Positions 25,655-33,950 of a stretch of 36,010 nt of DNA are shown here, one piece after another; the stretch's first letter is position 1, and each line of letters opens with the position of its first letter. The position numbers and the translations under genes were made by a program. The stretch is from assembly GCA_017623315.1 (NCBI GenBank), contig JAGAPJ010000090.1, forward strand, positions 1 to 36,010. The letters are read 5' to 3'. The notes beneath the pieces are model-generated. The model did no database searches, was not told where the DNA came from, and saw only the letters and a program-made list of their open reading frames with translations. This DNA is from Clostridia bacterium. GTDB lineage: Bacteria; Bacillota; Clostridia; Oscillospirales; Acutalibacteraceae.

Positions 25655-27478
25655 TTAAACTTCCATAATAATGGGTAATACCATAGGACTGCGTTTTGTT
25701 TTTGTGAACAAAAATTTTGAGACACCGTCCTTAATTTTGTTTTTAATTGTTGACCAGTCACGAATGTTTTGATACTGGCAACGGTCTAAAATATCCCAAA
25801 CCAAATCGCTTATTTCCTGTATAAGCTCTTCCGATTCCTTCATATAAATAAACCCGCGCGAAACAATATCAGGACCTGCTACGATTTCGCGTGTAACGGC
25901 ATCAATTGTAACACCTACAATAATAATACCGCCATCCGATAAAAGCTTACGGTCACGAAGCACAATGCTTCCAACGTCACCGACGCCAAGACCGTCAACC
26001 ATTACCCTGCCCGCAGTAACAACCTCTTTACATTTTGCAGCTTTTTGTGAAAGTTCAATAACTGAGCCGTTTTGAGCAATAACGGTATTCTCCTTGGGAA
26101 TACCCATAAGCTGTGCCAATTCAGCGTGCTTCATAAGGTGCTTTTGCTCACCGTGAAGTGGTATAAAATATTGGGGCTTAACAATACTCATAATAAGCTT
26201 TAATTCCTCGGCGCAGGCGTGACCCGAAACATGCACATCATACATTCTTTCGTAAACCACGTTAGCGCCGCGCTTCATAAGCTCGTTAATAACCTTTGTA
26301 ACAAGCTTTTCGTTACCGGGAATTGGTGTTGCGGAAATAATTATCATATCCCCGGGTGCAATTTCAACTTGACGGTGGTCTGAAAACGCCATTCTGTGAA
26401 GAGCTGACAAGGGCTCACCCTGACTGCCTGTTGTAACAATTACGACCTGACCGGGTGTATAGTTTTTAATTGCTTCAATTTCGATTAAAACATTTTTAGG
26501 AACCTTTAAATAGCCAAGCTCTTCCGCTACCGATACAACATTTAACATACTTCTGCCCGAAACGGCAACCTTACGGTTACAACGTGCGGCTTCATCAATA
26601 ATTTGCTGTATGCGGTGAATATTTGAAGAAAAGGTAGCAACTATAATTCGTTTGCCCTCTGCCTTGGCAAAAAGATTTGAAAAAGAACCGCCGACCAGCC
26701 TTTCACTTGCTGTAAAGCCAGGGCGTTCAGCGTTGGTAGAATCAGCAAGTAATGCCAAAACACCTTCCTTGCCAAGCTCGGCAAAACGGGCAATATCAAT
26801 AACCTGGTCATCAATCGGGGTGGTATCAATTTTAAAGTCACCTGTGTGAACAACAGTACCGCCTGCACACTTAATTGCAAATGCAGCCGCGTCGGGAATG
26901 GAATGGTTTACGTGAATAAATTCAACCGTAAATTTACCAAGTTTTACAATACTGCCTGCTTTTACAACGTTAAGGTTTGCACTTTCCAAAAGCTTGTGTT
27001 CGCGAAGCTTTCCTTCAATAAGACCAATAGTTAATCGCGTTGCATAAATAGGAACATTAAAATTCCTTAAAAGGTAAGGTATTGCACCGATATGGTCCTC
27101 GTGTCCGTGAGTGACAACCAAGCCCTTAATTTTATCCCTGTTTTCAAGCACATAGGTAAAGTCGGGTATAACAATGTCAATACCGGGCATATCTTCATCG
27201 GGAAACGACATACCGCAGTCAACTAAAAACATATCCCCGTCATATTCATAAAGGGTTATATTCTTGCCAATTTCACCTAAACCGCCAAGTGGAATGATTT
27301 TAATCGGTTTTTTATTAATCCTTTTATTATTTTGCGGTTTGTTATTTTTAACGTCTTTTTGGGGCACATTTTTCTTGAGCGCCGTTTGTTTTTGTGTCTG
27401 GCTTTTTTGTGTATTCTTGTTTTGAGTCTTATTGTTCGGTTTTTTTGTGTATTTCTTAGACTCTTTATTTTCAGCCAT
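25655..27478 (-). CDS. ribonuclease J
   Basis: Metallo-beta-lactamase/beta-CASP nuclease with 5'-3' exo- and endonuclease activity in mRNA decay and rRNA maturation. The zinc motif HGHEDH is at about residues 124-129, the core begins IIPLGGLGEIGKN, and beta-CASP signatures include STNAERPGFTASERLVG, TGSQGEPLSALHRMA and VSGHACAEELKLIM. The start chosen is the ATG at 27478, with GGAGG seven bases upstream; the frame extends 17 codons further. An N-terminal tail of about 57 residues, almost only Lys, Asn, Gln and Thr, precedes the catalytic core and is probably disordered and RNA-binding. J1 and J2 cannot be separated by eye. First gene of the operon. Confidence 0.95.
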   Translation of the reverse strand: MAENKESKKYTKKPNNKTQNKNTQKSQTQKQTALKKNVPQKDVKNNKPQNNKRINKKPIKIIPLGGLGEIGKNITLYEYDGDMFLVDCGMSFPDEDMPGIDIVIPDFTYVLENRDKIKGLVVTHGHEDHIGAIPYLLRNFNVPIYATRLTIGLIEGKLREHKLLESANLNVVKAGSIVKLGKFTVEFIHVNHSIPDAAAFAIKCAGGTVVHTGDFKIDTTPIDDQVIDIARFAELGKEGVLALLADSTNAERPGFTASERLVGGSFSNLFAKAEGKRIIVATFSSNIHRIQQIIDEAARCNRKVAVSGRSMLNVVSVAEELGYLKVPKNVLIEIEAIKNYTPGQVVIVTTGSQGEPLSALHRMAFSDHRQVEIAPGDMIIISATPIPGNEKLVTKVINELMKRGANVVYERMYDVHVSGHACAEELKLIMSIVKPQYFIPLHGEQKHLMKHAELAQLMGIPKENTVIAQNGSVIELSQKAAKCKEVVTAGRVMVDGLGVGDVGSIVLRDRKLLSDGGIIIVGVTIDAVTREIVAGPDIVSRGFIYMKESEELIQEISDLVWDILDRCQYQNIRDWSTIKNKIKDGVSKFLFTKTKRSPMVLPIIMEV

Positions 27479-27576
27479 CAATTTACCTCCATATAATTTT
27501 TTATGTAAATGCGCCTTCTCACAGCGCAAAAGATTTAAAATAAGTCATATTATCCCTTATACTTATATCTCATAAC

Positions 27577-27605
27577 ATTTTACTATCTTACCCGCCCTGT
27601 GTCAA
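27577..27605 (-). promoter_or_regulatory. sigma-A promoter of the rnj-rplI-dnaB-tilS-hpt-ftsH operon
   Basis: Perfect TTGACA (27605-27600), a 17-base spacer and TAAAAT (27582-27577) on the minus strand, giving a leader of about 90 bases before the RNase J start. No other strong promoter is evident in the tightly packed six-gene run. Confidence 0.75.
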
Positions 27606-27646
27606 GTGCAATAATAATATTATTATATATATTTTCCAAATTTATG

Positions 27647-27675
27647 CAAAAAAGACCGCCTAATTAAAGGCGGTC
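27647..27675 (-). terminator. intrinsic terminator after nfnB
   Basis: On the minus strand a perfect 8-base stem (GACCGCCT / AGGCGGTC, arms 27675-27668 and 27661-27654) is followed by a run of Ts, seven bases after the nfnB stop. Confidence 0.9.
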
Positions 27676-27681
27676 AAATTT

Positions 27682-29070
27682 TTAAATGTTTTTTAAATAT
27701 TCATCAATTGCTTTTGCGGCGGTTTTACCTGCACCCATAGCACTGATAACGGTTGCGGCACCGGTAACGGCGTCACCGCCCGCATATACACCCTTAAGAG
27801 ATGTTAACGCGGTTTCTTCATCAACTATAATACCACCGTATTTATTAACCTCCAGCCCATTTGTAGTATCCTTAATTAATGGGTTAGGCGAGGTACCGAT
27901 AGACATAATTACGCAGTCGGTCATAATTTCGTATTCGCTGTTTGGAATTTTAACAGGTCTAGCCCTGCCCGATTCATCAGGTTCGGAAAGCTCCATTCTG
28001 TCACAAACAATACCGCTTACCCAACCGTTTTCATCTCCGTTAATTTTTACGGGATTTGTAAGCATTGCAAAGTTAATACCTTCTTCCTTTGCATGATGTA
28101 CCTCTTCCAAACGGGCTGGCAATTCCTTTTCGGTACGGCGGTAAACAATAGTAACCTCACTACCAAGTCGCTTTGCAGTACGTGCAGCGTCCATAGCAAC
28201 GTTACCGCCCCCCACAACAACCGTGTGCTTCGCCTTCATAATCGGGGTGTCGCTTCCCTCTTTATATGCTTTCATAAGGTTATTTCGTGTTAAAAATTCG
28301 TTTGCCGAATAAACACCGTTTAAGGATTCACCCTCGATGTTCATAAACCTTGGAAGTCCTGCACCGGAGCCAACAAAAACAGCCTTAAAGCCTGCCTCAA
28401 AAAGTTCCTCAATTGTAAGGGTTTTGCCGATAACAACGTTAGTTTGCAAATCAACACCGAGTGCAATTAAAGCGTCAACTTCTTTTTGTACAATTGCTTT
28501 GGGCAAACGAAATTCAGGGATACCGTAAACAAGCACACCGCCTGCAGTATGTAAGGCTTCAAAAACGGTTACCTCATAGCCTTTTTTAGCAAGCTCGCCC
28601 GCACAGGTAAGACCTGACGGACCCGAACCTATAACCGCAACCTTTATACCGTTACTTTCGGGTTTTTTTAGTGTTTCGGTGCAATGTGCATTGTGCCAGT
28701 CAGCCACAAAGCGTTCAAGACGGCCAATGCCAACGCTTTCGCCCTTTATTCCGCGTATACAACGTTCCTCACACTGCTTTTCTTGCGGACAAACACGACC
28801 GCAAACAGCAGGCAAGGATGAAGACTGATAAATTACTTGATATGCGCCTTCAAAATCCCCTTCCTTTACCTTTGCGATAAATTCGGGAATATGAATATTA
28901 ACAGGACAGCCCGCAACACAGGGTGCGTTTTTACAATTGAGACAACGAAGCGCTTCATCTATTGCAGTTTCTTCACTATAGCCTAAAGCAACCTCGTTAA
29001 AATTCGTTGCACGAATTATCGCGTCCTGAGTGGGCATTTCATTTCGTTTTAAAGACATATTTGCAGCCAT
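27682..29070 (-). CDS. nfnB: NADPH-binding flavoprotein subunit NfnB (GltD-like)
   Basis: FAD-containing subunit with two N-terminal [4Fe-4S] clusters. The cysteine arrays are CLNCKNAPCVAGCP and CGRVCPQEKQCEERC, followed by two Rossmann dinucleotide folds: IGSGPSGLTCAGELAKKG for FAD and VVVGGGNVAMDAARTAKRLG for NADPH. The protein (462 residues) is of the glutamate synthase small-subunit type, and pipelines often call it gltA/gltD. It overlaps a gene of the NfnA/dihydroorotate-dehydrogenase electron-transfer type by one base (TAATG), and no glutamate synthase large subunit is present. This favours NfnAB: reduced ferredoxin and NADH together reduce NADP+ by flavin-based electron bifurcation. 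A sulfide dehydrogenase (SudA) label is the main alternative. Confidence 0.92.
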   Translation of the reverse strand: MAANMSLKRNEMPTQDAIIRATNFNEVALGYSEETAIDEALRCLNCKNAPCVAGCPVNIHIPEFIAKVKEGDFEGAYQVIYQSSSLPAVCGRVCPQEKQCEERCIRGIKGESVGIGRLERFVADWHNAHCTETLKKPESNGIKVAVIGSGPSGLTCAGELAKKGYEVTVFEALHTAGGVLVYGIPEFRLPKAIVQKEVDALIALGVDLQTNVVIGKTLTIEELFEAGFKAVFVGSGAGLPRFMNIEGESLNGVYSANEFLTRNNLMKAYKEGSDTPIMKAKHTVVVGGGNVAMDAARTAKRLGSEVTIVYRRTEKELPARLEEVHHAKEEGINFAMLTNPVKINGDENGWVSGIVCDRMELSEPDESGRARPVKIPNSEYEIMTDCVIMSIGTSPNPLIKDTTNGLEVNKYGGIIVDEETALTSLKGVYAGGDAVTGAATVISAMGAGKTAAKAIDEYLKNI

Positions 29071-29912
29071 TATTTTGCTTCCTTTTTAAACAAATTACAA
29101 GTATTTTCATAAGCATGGCGTTCAAAATCACGGTATGTAGTGCCACGCTTCATAGCCTCGTCAAAATCAATTAAAAAACCGTCAAAGTCAGGGCCGTCAA
29201 CACAAGCAAATTTGGTAACGCCGCCAACGGTCAAACGACAACCGCCGCACATACCTGTGCCGTCAATCATAATAGGATTCATAGAAACGGTTGTGGGGAT
29301 ATTATAAGGCTTTGTTGTTGCAACAACAAACTTCATCATAATAAGCGGACCGACGGTTATTACCTCATCATATACAATACCGTTTTCAAGTGCTTCCTTT
29401 AGCGGCATTGTAACGTTACCCTTTATACCGTATGAGCCATCATCGGTTGTAACAACAAGCTTGTCTGAAGCGGCCTTAAATTCTTCTTCTAAAATAAGCA
29501 AATCTTTATTTCTAAAGCCAATTATTGAGTCAACCTCGGCACCCATTTCCTTAAGCTTTTGAGCGATAGGAAGCGCAATAGCGCAACCTACACCGCCGCC
29601 GATTATACAAACCTTTTTAAGTCCGTCTACCTTGGTTGCTTTACCCAAAGGGCCAACAAAATCACTTATGTAATCACCAACGTTTTTTTGGTTTAATTTA
29701 TTTGTTGTACCGCCAACGATTTGAAAAATAATTTTAACTAAACCTTTTTCGCGGTCATAGCCTGCGACAGTAAGCGGTATTCTTTCACCCTCACTATCTA
29801 CACGTAAAATTATAAACTGACCAGGCTCGGCTTTTTTTGCCACCAAGGGCGCTTCAATTTCCATTTGTGTTACAAACGGATTAAGAACTTTTTTACTTGC
29901 AATTTTATACAA
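29070..29912 (-). CDS. nfnA: NADH-binding [2Fe-2S] subunit NfnA
   Basis: Small subunit of the transhydrogenase, of the ferredoxin-NADP reductase/PyrK fold. The FAD-binding RIPLTVAGYD and NAD-binding VCIIGGGVGCAIALPIAQKL are followed by a C-terminal [2Fe-2S] segment with cysteines in MCGGCRLT and KFACVDGPDFDG. The last is a hallmark of NfnA/SudB proteins. The frame is open to a GTG at 29921, but the TTG at 29912 has AGGTGA five bases upstream and gives the usual MYKI-type start (about 280 residues). It overlaps the end of trmO by eight bases. In an anaerobic fermenter it would balance NADH, ferredoxin and NADPH pools. Confidence 0.92.
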   Translation of the reverse strand: MYKIASKKVLNPFVTQMEIEAPLVAKKAEPGQFIILRVDSEGERIPLTVAGYDREKGLVKIIFQIVGGTTNKLNQKNVGDYISDFVGPLGKATKVDGLKKVCIIGGGVGCAIALPIAQKLKEMGAEVDSIIGFRNKDLLILEEEFKAASDKLVVTTDDGSYGIKGNVTMPLKEALENGIVYDEVITVGPLIMMKFVVATTKPYNIPTTVSMNPIMIDGTGMCGGCRLTVGGVTKFACVDGPDFDGFLIDFDEAMKRGTTYRDFERHAYENTCNLFKKEAK

Positions 29913-30579
29913 TTTTTTCACCTGTTTTAGTAATTTTTGTAACTGTTAAAAGGTCGTTTTCGACCTTAAATTCAATATGATATTTTGAAAATTCAAAAGC
30001 ATAAATGCGGTTAGAATCATTCTGATAATGCGGCCTTGGGTCACCCTCTAAAACCGCAACTGTTTTTTCGTAATCTTCACCCAAAATAGCACAAAATTCT
30101 TGTGGTATATTAACCTTTAAATTATCATTTAAAACCTTGTCCGAAAAACCGCCCGAAGCATCGGTGTGACAATCGGTATACGGAATATACGGCTTAATAT
30201 CGTAAATTGGTGTACCGTCTAATAAATCGGCGCCCAAAACATATATTTCACCGTCTTCAATTTTTAAAATTTCAACACTTGAAAGGCCGATTGGATTTGG
30301 TCTATAAGGCGAGCGCGTAGCAAACACCCCCACCCTTTTATTACCGCCCAATCGCGGTGGACGTACAGTTGGTGACCATTCGGTTTTGTCAACCTCACTA
30401 AAACCCCATATAAGCCATAAGTGAGAAAAATCCTCAAGTCCGCGAAGGGCGTCAAGGTTTTTATATTTTTCTTCAAAAACAATTTTACCCACAGTATCCA
30501 CCAAGCCGCTTTGACGCGGTATGCCGAATTTTGTGGGAAAATCAGTCCTTATTTTTGCAATAATTTTAAGTTCATTCAT
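29905..30579 (-). CDS. trmO: tRNA (adenine(37)-N6)-methyltransferase TrmO (TsaA/YaeB family)
   Basis: SAM-dependent enzyme of the beta-barrel TsaA fold that methylates N6 of t6A37 in some tRNAs. The family block RPPRLGGNKRVGVFATRSP, continuing YRPNPIGLS, is at about residues 93-120; DFSHLWLIWGF and LDGTPIYDIKPYIPYTD are also characteristic. A C-terminal domain (about 150-224, with GDPRPHYQ) is of the longer bacterial type. It starts four bases after the upstream membrane-protein gene and overlaps nfnA. The tie to redox genes is probably only operon packing. Confidence 0.93.
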   Translation of the reverse strand: MNELKIIAKIRTDFPTKFGIPRQSGLVDTVGKIVFEEKYKNLDALRGLEDFSHLWLIWGFSEVDKTEWSPTVRPPRLGGNKRVGVFATRSPYRPNPIGLSSVEILKIEDGEIYVLGADLLDGTPIYDIKPYIPYTDCHTDASGGFSDKVLNDNLKVNIPQEFCAILGEDYEKTVAVLEGDPRPHYQNDSNRIYAFEFSKYHIEFKVENDLLTVTKITKTGEKIV

Positions 30580-30582
30580 AAA

Positions 30583-31176
30583 TTAAAATTTGTAGTTTTT
30601 AATATAATCTTCCCATTCGGGCTTTTCGTTATCAGCAAGCGCATTATATTCTTCGAAAACAATTTCCATAACCTTGTTATAAGCCTTTTTTGTTTTAAAG
30701 TAAGCAGTAACAACAATTAAAGACATGGCAACAGCGCAAATTGCTAAAATAGCAAGAGGGGCTAAGTGACGCCAATAGAAATTAAGTTTAATACCGCCTG
30801 CAACTGTGTCATCAGACATCAATTTCATAAAAATTAACAAAAGTCCTGTTGCAGAGCCTAAGTTTATAGCACCAAAAATTGAAGCAATAATAAGATTATC
30901 GTTAAACTTTGACATAATTAGTGCACCGATCAATAAAACAACACATACTGCAACAGCAATAACATTGCCTGCATTACCGCTAAAATGCGCGTTATCGGTC
31001 ATAGCAATAAGCATACCGAGAATGTAAAACAAATTCATAACGTTGCCAAAAATAAAGGCAACAACGTAAAAAAATTTAAAAGTATTATAAAGCTTACCAT
31101 CTTTTTCGGGATAGCTTATACCCTCTTTAACTTGCTTTTCGCGTGCGCGTTTTAAAATATTATCGTAAAAAATCAT
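30583..31176 (-). CDS. four-helix membrane protein of unknown function
   Basis: I do not recognise a family. The 197 residues show a charged N-terminal segment of about 33 residues, four likely transmembrane helices (about 36-58, 71-89, 95-118, 138-160), and a charged C-terminal tail rich in Glu, Lys and aromatic residues (residues 161-197, ending EDYIKNYKF). Both termini are predicted inside. No catalytic motif, metal site or signal peptide stands out. It has a good ATG and a GGAGAAGG ribosome binding site, and codon use looks like that of its neighbours, so it is a real gene. It is the first gene of the transcript containing trmO, nfnA and nfnB, driven by a promoter that overlaps the divergent trmL promoter. 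Confidence 0.85.
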   Translation of the reverse strand: MIFYDNILKRAREKQVKEGISYPEKDGKLYNTFKFFYVVAFIFGNVMNLFYILGMLIAMTDNAHFSGNAGNVIAVAVCVVLLIGALIMSKFNDNLIIASIFGAINLGSATGLLLIFMKLMSDDTVAGGIKLNFYWRHLAPLAILAICAVAMSLIVVTAYFKTKKAYNKVMEIVFEEYNALADNEKPEWEDYIKNYKF

Positions 31177-31202
31177 AATCCTTCTCCAAAAAAGTTTTTT
31201 AC

Positions 31203-31231
31203 ATTATACTACCAATTTTTAAAGTTGACAA
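31203..31231 (-). promoter_or_regulatory. promoter of the membrane protein-trmO-nfnAB operon
   Basis: Minus strand TTGTCA (31231-31226), 17 bases, TATAAT (31208-31203). Its -35 overlaps that of the divergent trmL promoter, offset by one base. Confidence 0.75.
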
Positions 31232-31252
31232 GTGCTATTTTGCAATTATAAT
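31225..31252 (+). promoter_or_regulatory. promoter of trmL
   Basis: Plus strand perfect TTGACA (31225-31230), 16 bases, perfect TATAAT (31247-31252). Transcription would start near 31259, about 30 bases before the ATG of trmL. Confidence 0.8.
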
Positions 31253-31290
31253 GGATAATGTATGTAAATTTATGTAATTTGGTGATAAAA

Positions 31291-31794
31291 ATGGCAAAGT
31301 TAAACATAGTTATGGTCGAGCCTGAAATTCCGCAAAACACAGGCAACGTTGCACGTACCTGCGCCGCAACGGGTGCTCGACTTCATTTAGTCGGTCCTAT
31401 GGGCTTTAAAATTGATGATAAAAAGCTCAAACGTGCAGGGCTTGATTATTGGCAATATCTTGATATTACTTATTACGATTCACTTGACGATTTTTTCGAA
31501 AAGAACGAGGGCGAATTTTACTATTTCACAACTAAAGGTCGCCACGTTCACAGCGATGTTGATTATCCCGATAACTGCTATCTTTTATTTGGCAAGGAAA
31601 CCAGGGGTCTTCCAGAGGAGTTGCTTATTAAACACCCCGATAAATGCGTAAGAATTCCAATGGAGGGCGAAATAAGAAGTCTTAATCTTTCTAATTCAGT
31701 TGCAATAGCAACTTATGAGGTTTTAAGACAGTGGAATTACCCTGCACTTCAAAATTTCGGTCAATTACACAATTATCGTTGGGAAGACATTTAA
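31291..31794 (+). CDS. trmL: tRNA (cytidine(34)-2'-O)-methyltransferase TrmL
   Basis: SPOUT-class methyltransferase acting on the wobble base of leucine tRNAs. The N-terminal IVMVEPEIPQNTGNVARTC and the knot-forming C-terminal motifs LLFGKETRGLPEEL and RIPMEGEIRSLNLSNSVAIA are diagnostic. The frame opens at 31258, but that start would fall at the predicted transcription start. The ATG at 31291 with GGTGAT upstream gives a normal 167-residue protein. It is the first plus-strand gene after a long run of minus-strand genes. No strong terminator follows, so some read-through into pgk is possible. Confidence 0.96.
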   Translation: MAKLNIVMVEPEIPQNTGNVARTCAATGARLHLVGPMGFKIDDKKLKRAGLDYWQYLDITYYDSLDDFFEKNEGEFYYFTTKGRHVHSDVDYPDNCYLLFGKETRGLPEELLIKHPDKCVRIPMEGEIRSLNLSNSVAIATYEVLRQWNYPALQNFGQLHNYRWEDI

Positions 31795-31824
31795 AATTTC
31801 TACATATAAATATTTAAATAAATA

Positions 31825-31852
31825 TTGAAAAAAGAGAAATTTGTGGTAAAAT
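31825..31852 (+). promoter_or_regulatory. promoter of the pgk-tpiA-gpmI operon
   Basis: TTGAAA (31825-31830), 16 bases, TAAAAT (31847-31852), about 45 bases before the pgk ATG. The surrounding DNA is very AT-rich, so the match is only moderately specific. Confidence 0.55.
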
Positions 31853-31896
31853 AGTAATTGTAAAAATTTTAACAAACTTTGAAAGGATTGTTTTAA

Positions 31897-33108
31897 ATGA
31901 GTGCACTTAACAAAAAAACAGTTGACGACATTAATGTAAAAGGCCAAAAGGTCCTTGTTCGTTGCGACTTTAACGTTCCGCTTAAAAACGGCGTTATTAC
32001 CGACGAAAACCGCATTAATGCTGCTCTCCCCACTATTGAAAAATTAATTGCTGACGGCGGCAAGGTTATTCTTTGCTCACACCTTGGTAAGCCCAAGGGC
32101 GAACCCAAGCCTGAGCTTTCATTAGCTCCTGTTGCTAAACGCCTTTCTGAAAAGCTTGGTAAAGAGGTTGTTTTCGCTGCTGATGATTGCGTTGTAGGTG
32201 AAAATGCAAAGGCTGCTGTTGCTAATATGAAGGATGGCGACGTTGTTCTTTTACAAAACACTCGCTACCGTGCTGAAGAAACCAAGAACGGTGAAGCATT
32301 ATCCGCTGAGCTTGGCGAATTGGCTGACATTTTTGTAAACGATGCTTTCGGTACTGCACACCGTGCACACTGCTCAACCGTTGGCGTTGTTTCTCATGTT
32401 AAGGAAGCTGTTGCAGGCTACCTTATCGGTAAAGAACTTAAATACCTCGGCAACGCTGTTGAAACCCCTGTTCGTCCCTTCGTTTGCATCTTGGGCGGCG
32501 CTAAGGTTGACAGCAAGCTTCCTGTTATTGAAAACCTTTTAACCAAGGCTGATACCCTTATCATCGGCGGCGGTATGGCTTATACATTCCTCGCTACTAA
32601 GGGCTACACTGTTGGTACTTCACTTATCGACGAAACCAAGATTGATTATTGCCGTGATATGATGGCTAAAGCAGAAGAAAAGGGCGTTAAGATTTTACTT
32701 CCTATCGACTGCACCATCACTAAGGAATTCCCCGACCCCATCGATGCTGAAATTGAAATTTCGGTTGTTGATGCTGACAAGATTCCTGCTGATATGATGA
32801 GCCTTGACATCGGCACAAAGACTGCTGCTCTTTATGCTGAAGAGGTTAAGAATGCTAAGACTGTTGTTTGGAACGGACCTATGGGCGTATTTGAAAACCC
32901 CATTTTAGCTAAGGGCACAATGGCTGTTGCACAGGCTATGGCTGATACTGATGCTGTTACCGTTATCGGCGGTGGCGACTCGGCAGCTGCAGTTAACATT
33001 ATGGGCTTTGGCGACAAGATGACCCACATTTCTACCGGTGGCGGCGCTTCTCTTGAATTCCTTGAAGGTAAAGAGCTTCCCGGTATTGCAGCACTCAACG
33101 ATAAATAA
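31897..33108 (+). CDS. pgk: phosphoglycerate kinase
   Basis: Glycolytic enzyme transferring phosphate from 1,3-bisphosphoglycerate to ADP. The N-terminal substrate domain shows [14 protein letters not shown] and [10 protein letters not shown]. The C-terminal nucleotide domain shows [32 protein letters not shown] and [10 protein letters not shown]. Length 403 is close to the family norm of about 395. GAAAGGA precedes the ATG. Codon choice (GCT, GTT, AAG-rich) suggests high expression. First of three adjacent genes for lower glycolysis; gapA is not in the window. Confidence 0.98.
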   Translation: MSALNKKTVDDINVKGQKVLVRCDFNVPLKNGVITDENRINAALPTIEKLIADGGKVILCSHLGKPKGEPKPELSLAPVAKRLSEKLGKEVVFAADDCVVGENAKAAVANMKDGDVVLLQNTRYRAEETKNGEALSAELGELADIFVNDAFGTAHRAHCSTVGVVSHVKEAVAGYLIGKELKYLGNAVETPVRPFVCILGGAKVDSKLPVIENLLTKADTLIIGGGMAYTFLATKGYTVGTSLIDETKIDYCRDMMAKAEEKGVKILLPIDCTITKEFPDPIDAEIEISVVDADKIPADMMSLDIGTKTAALYAEEVKNAKTVVWNGPMGVFENPILAKGTMAVAQAMADTDAVTVIGGGDSAAAVNIMGFGDKMTHISTGGGASLEFLEGKELPGIAALNDK

Positions 33109-33117
33109 TCTTTAATT

Positions 33118-33139
33118 TGTAGGGCGGCAACGCCCTACA
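33118..33139 (+). other. palindrome between pgk and tpiA
   Basis: A perfect 9-base stem (TGTAGGGCG / CGCCCTACA) with a GCAA tetraloop lies in the 56-base gap. It has no T-run, so it is not a terminator. A GNRA loop on a GC-rich stem would make a stable mRNA hairpin. It could be an RNA stability element or a single copy of a dispersed extragenic palindrome. Confidence 0.6.
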
Positions 33140-33164
33140 TTTATGTAAAAAGGAGTTTTTAAAA

Positions 33165-33932
33165 ATGAATAAAGCTAAAAGACAAGCTGTTATCGCAGGT
33201 AACTGGAAAATGAACAAAACCCCAACTGAAGCTGCAGCACTTATTAACGAAATGAAGCCTTTAGTTGCCGATGCTGACTGCAAGGTTGTTCTTTGTGTTC
33301 CCTTTATTGATATCCCTGCTGCTGTAGAAGCTGCAAAGGGTAGTAACATTGAAATTGGCGCTGAAAACGTTCACTTTAAGGCTTCAGGCGCTTACACAGG
33401 CGAAATTTCAGCTGAAATGCTCGTAGAAGCAGGTGTTAAGTACGTTGTTGTAGGTCACAGCGAAAGAAGACAGTACTTTGGCGAAACCGACCAAACCGTT
33501 AACCTTCGTACCCTTGCTGCTGTTAATGCAGGTCTTACCGCAATCGTTTGTGTTGGTGAAACCCTTGAACAGCGTGAGCTTGGCTACACTGAAACCTTGC
33601 TTAAATTCCAAACTAAAATGGCTCTTACCAACGTAAGTGCCGACCAGCTTAAAAACATTATTATTGCTTACGAGCCCGTTTGGGCTATCGGCACAGGCGT
33701 TACTGCTACTGCTGAACAGGCTGACGAAGGCAACGGCTATGTTCGTGAAGCTATTGCTGAGGTTTACGGCAAAGACGTTGCTGAAACCGTTACAATTCAG
33801 TACGGCGGTTCTATGAACGCTAAAAACGCTGACGAATTGGTTGCTAAGGTAAACGTTGACGGCGGTCTTATCGGCGGCGCTTCACTTAAGGCTGAAGATT
33901 TCTCTGTTATCGTTAAAGCTGCTTCTAAATAA
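33165..33932 (+). CDS. tpiA: triosephosphate isomerase
   Basis: TIM-barrel enzyme interconverting dihydroxyacetone phosphate and glyceraldehyde 3-phosphate. Catalytic features are GNWKMNKT near the N-terminus (Lys), VVVGHSERRQYFGE (His), AYEPVWAIGTG (Glu and the mobile loop) and the phosphate-binding IQYGGSMNAKNA and GLIGGASL. Length 255 is typical. AAAAGGAG precedes the ATG. It sits between pgk and gpmI, as in many Firmicutes. Confidence 0.99.
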   Translation: MNKAKRQAVIAGNWKMNKTPTEAAALINEMKPLVADADCKVVLCVPFIDIPAAVEAAKGSNIEIGAENVHFKASGAYTGEISAEMLVEAGVKYVVVGHSERRQYFGETDQTVNLRTLAAVNAGLTAIVCVGETLEQRELGYTETLLKFQTKMALTNVSADQLKNIIIAYEPVWAIGTGVTATAEQADEGNGYVREAIAEVYGKDVAETVTIQYGGSMNAKNADELVAKVNVDGGLIGGASLKAEDFSVIVKAASK

Positions 33933-33950
33933 TTTTAAGGTGATATTATA

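Noticed and set aside
27530..27646. Possible riboswitch in the leader or AT-rich gap upstream of the RNase J gene
   Set aside because: Only a promoter and the nfnB terminator are recognisable; the AT repeats around 27611-27632 are simple AT-rich sequence without a conserved fold I can name.
27686..28096. Plus-strand open frame of 136 codons opposite nfnB
   Set aside because: Mirrors the conserved 3' half of nfnB; no translation signals.
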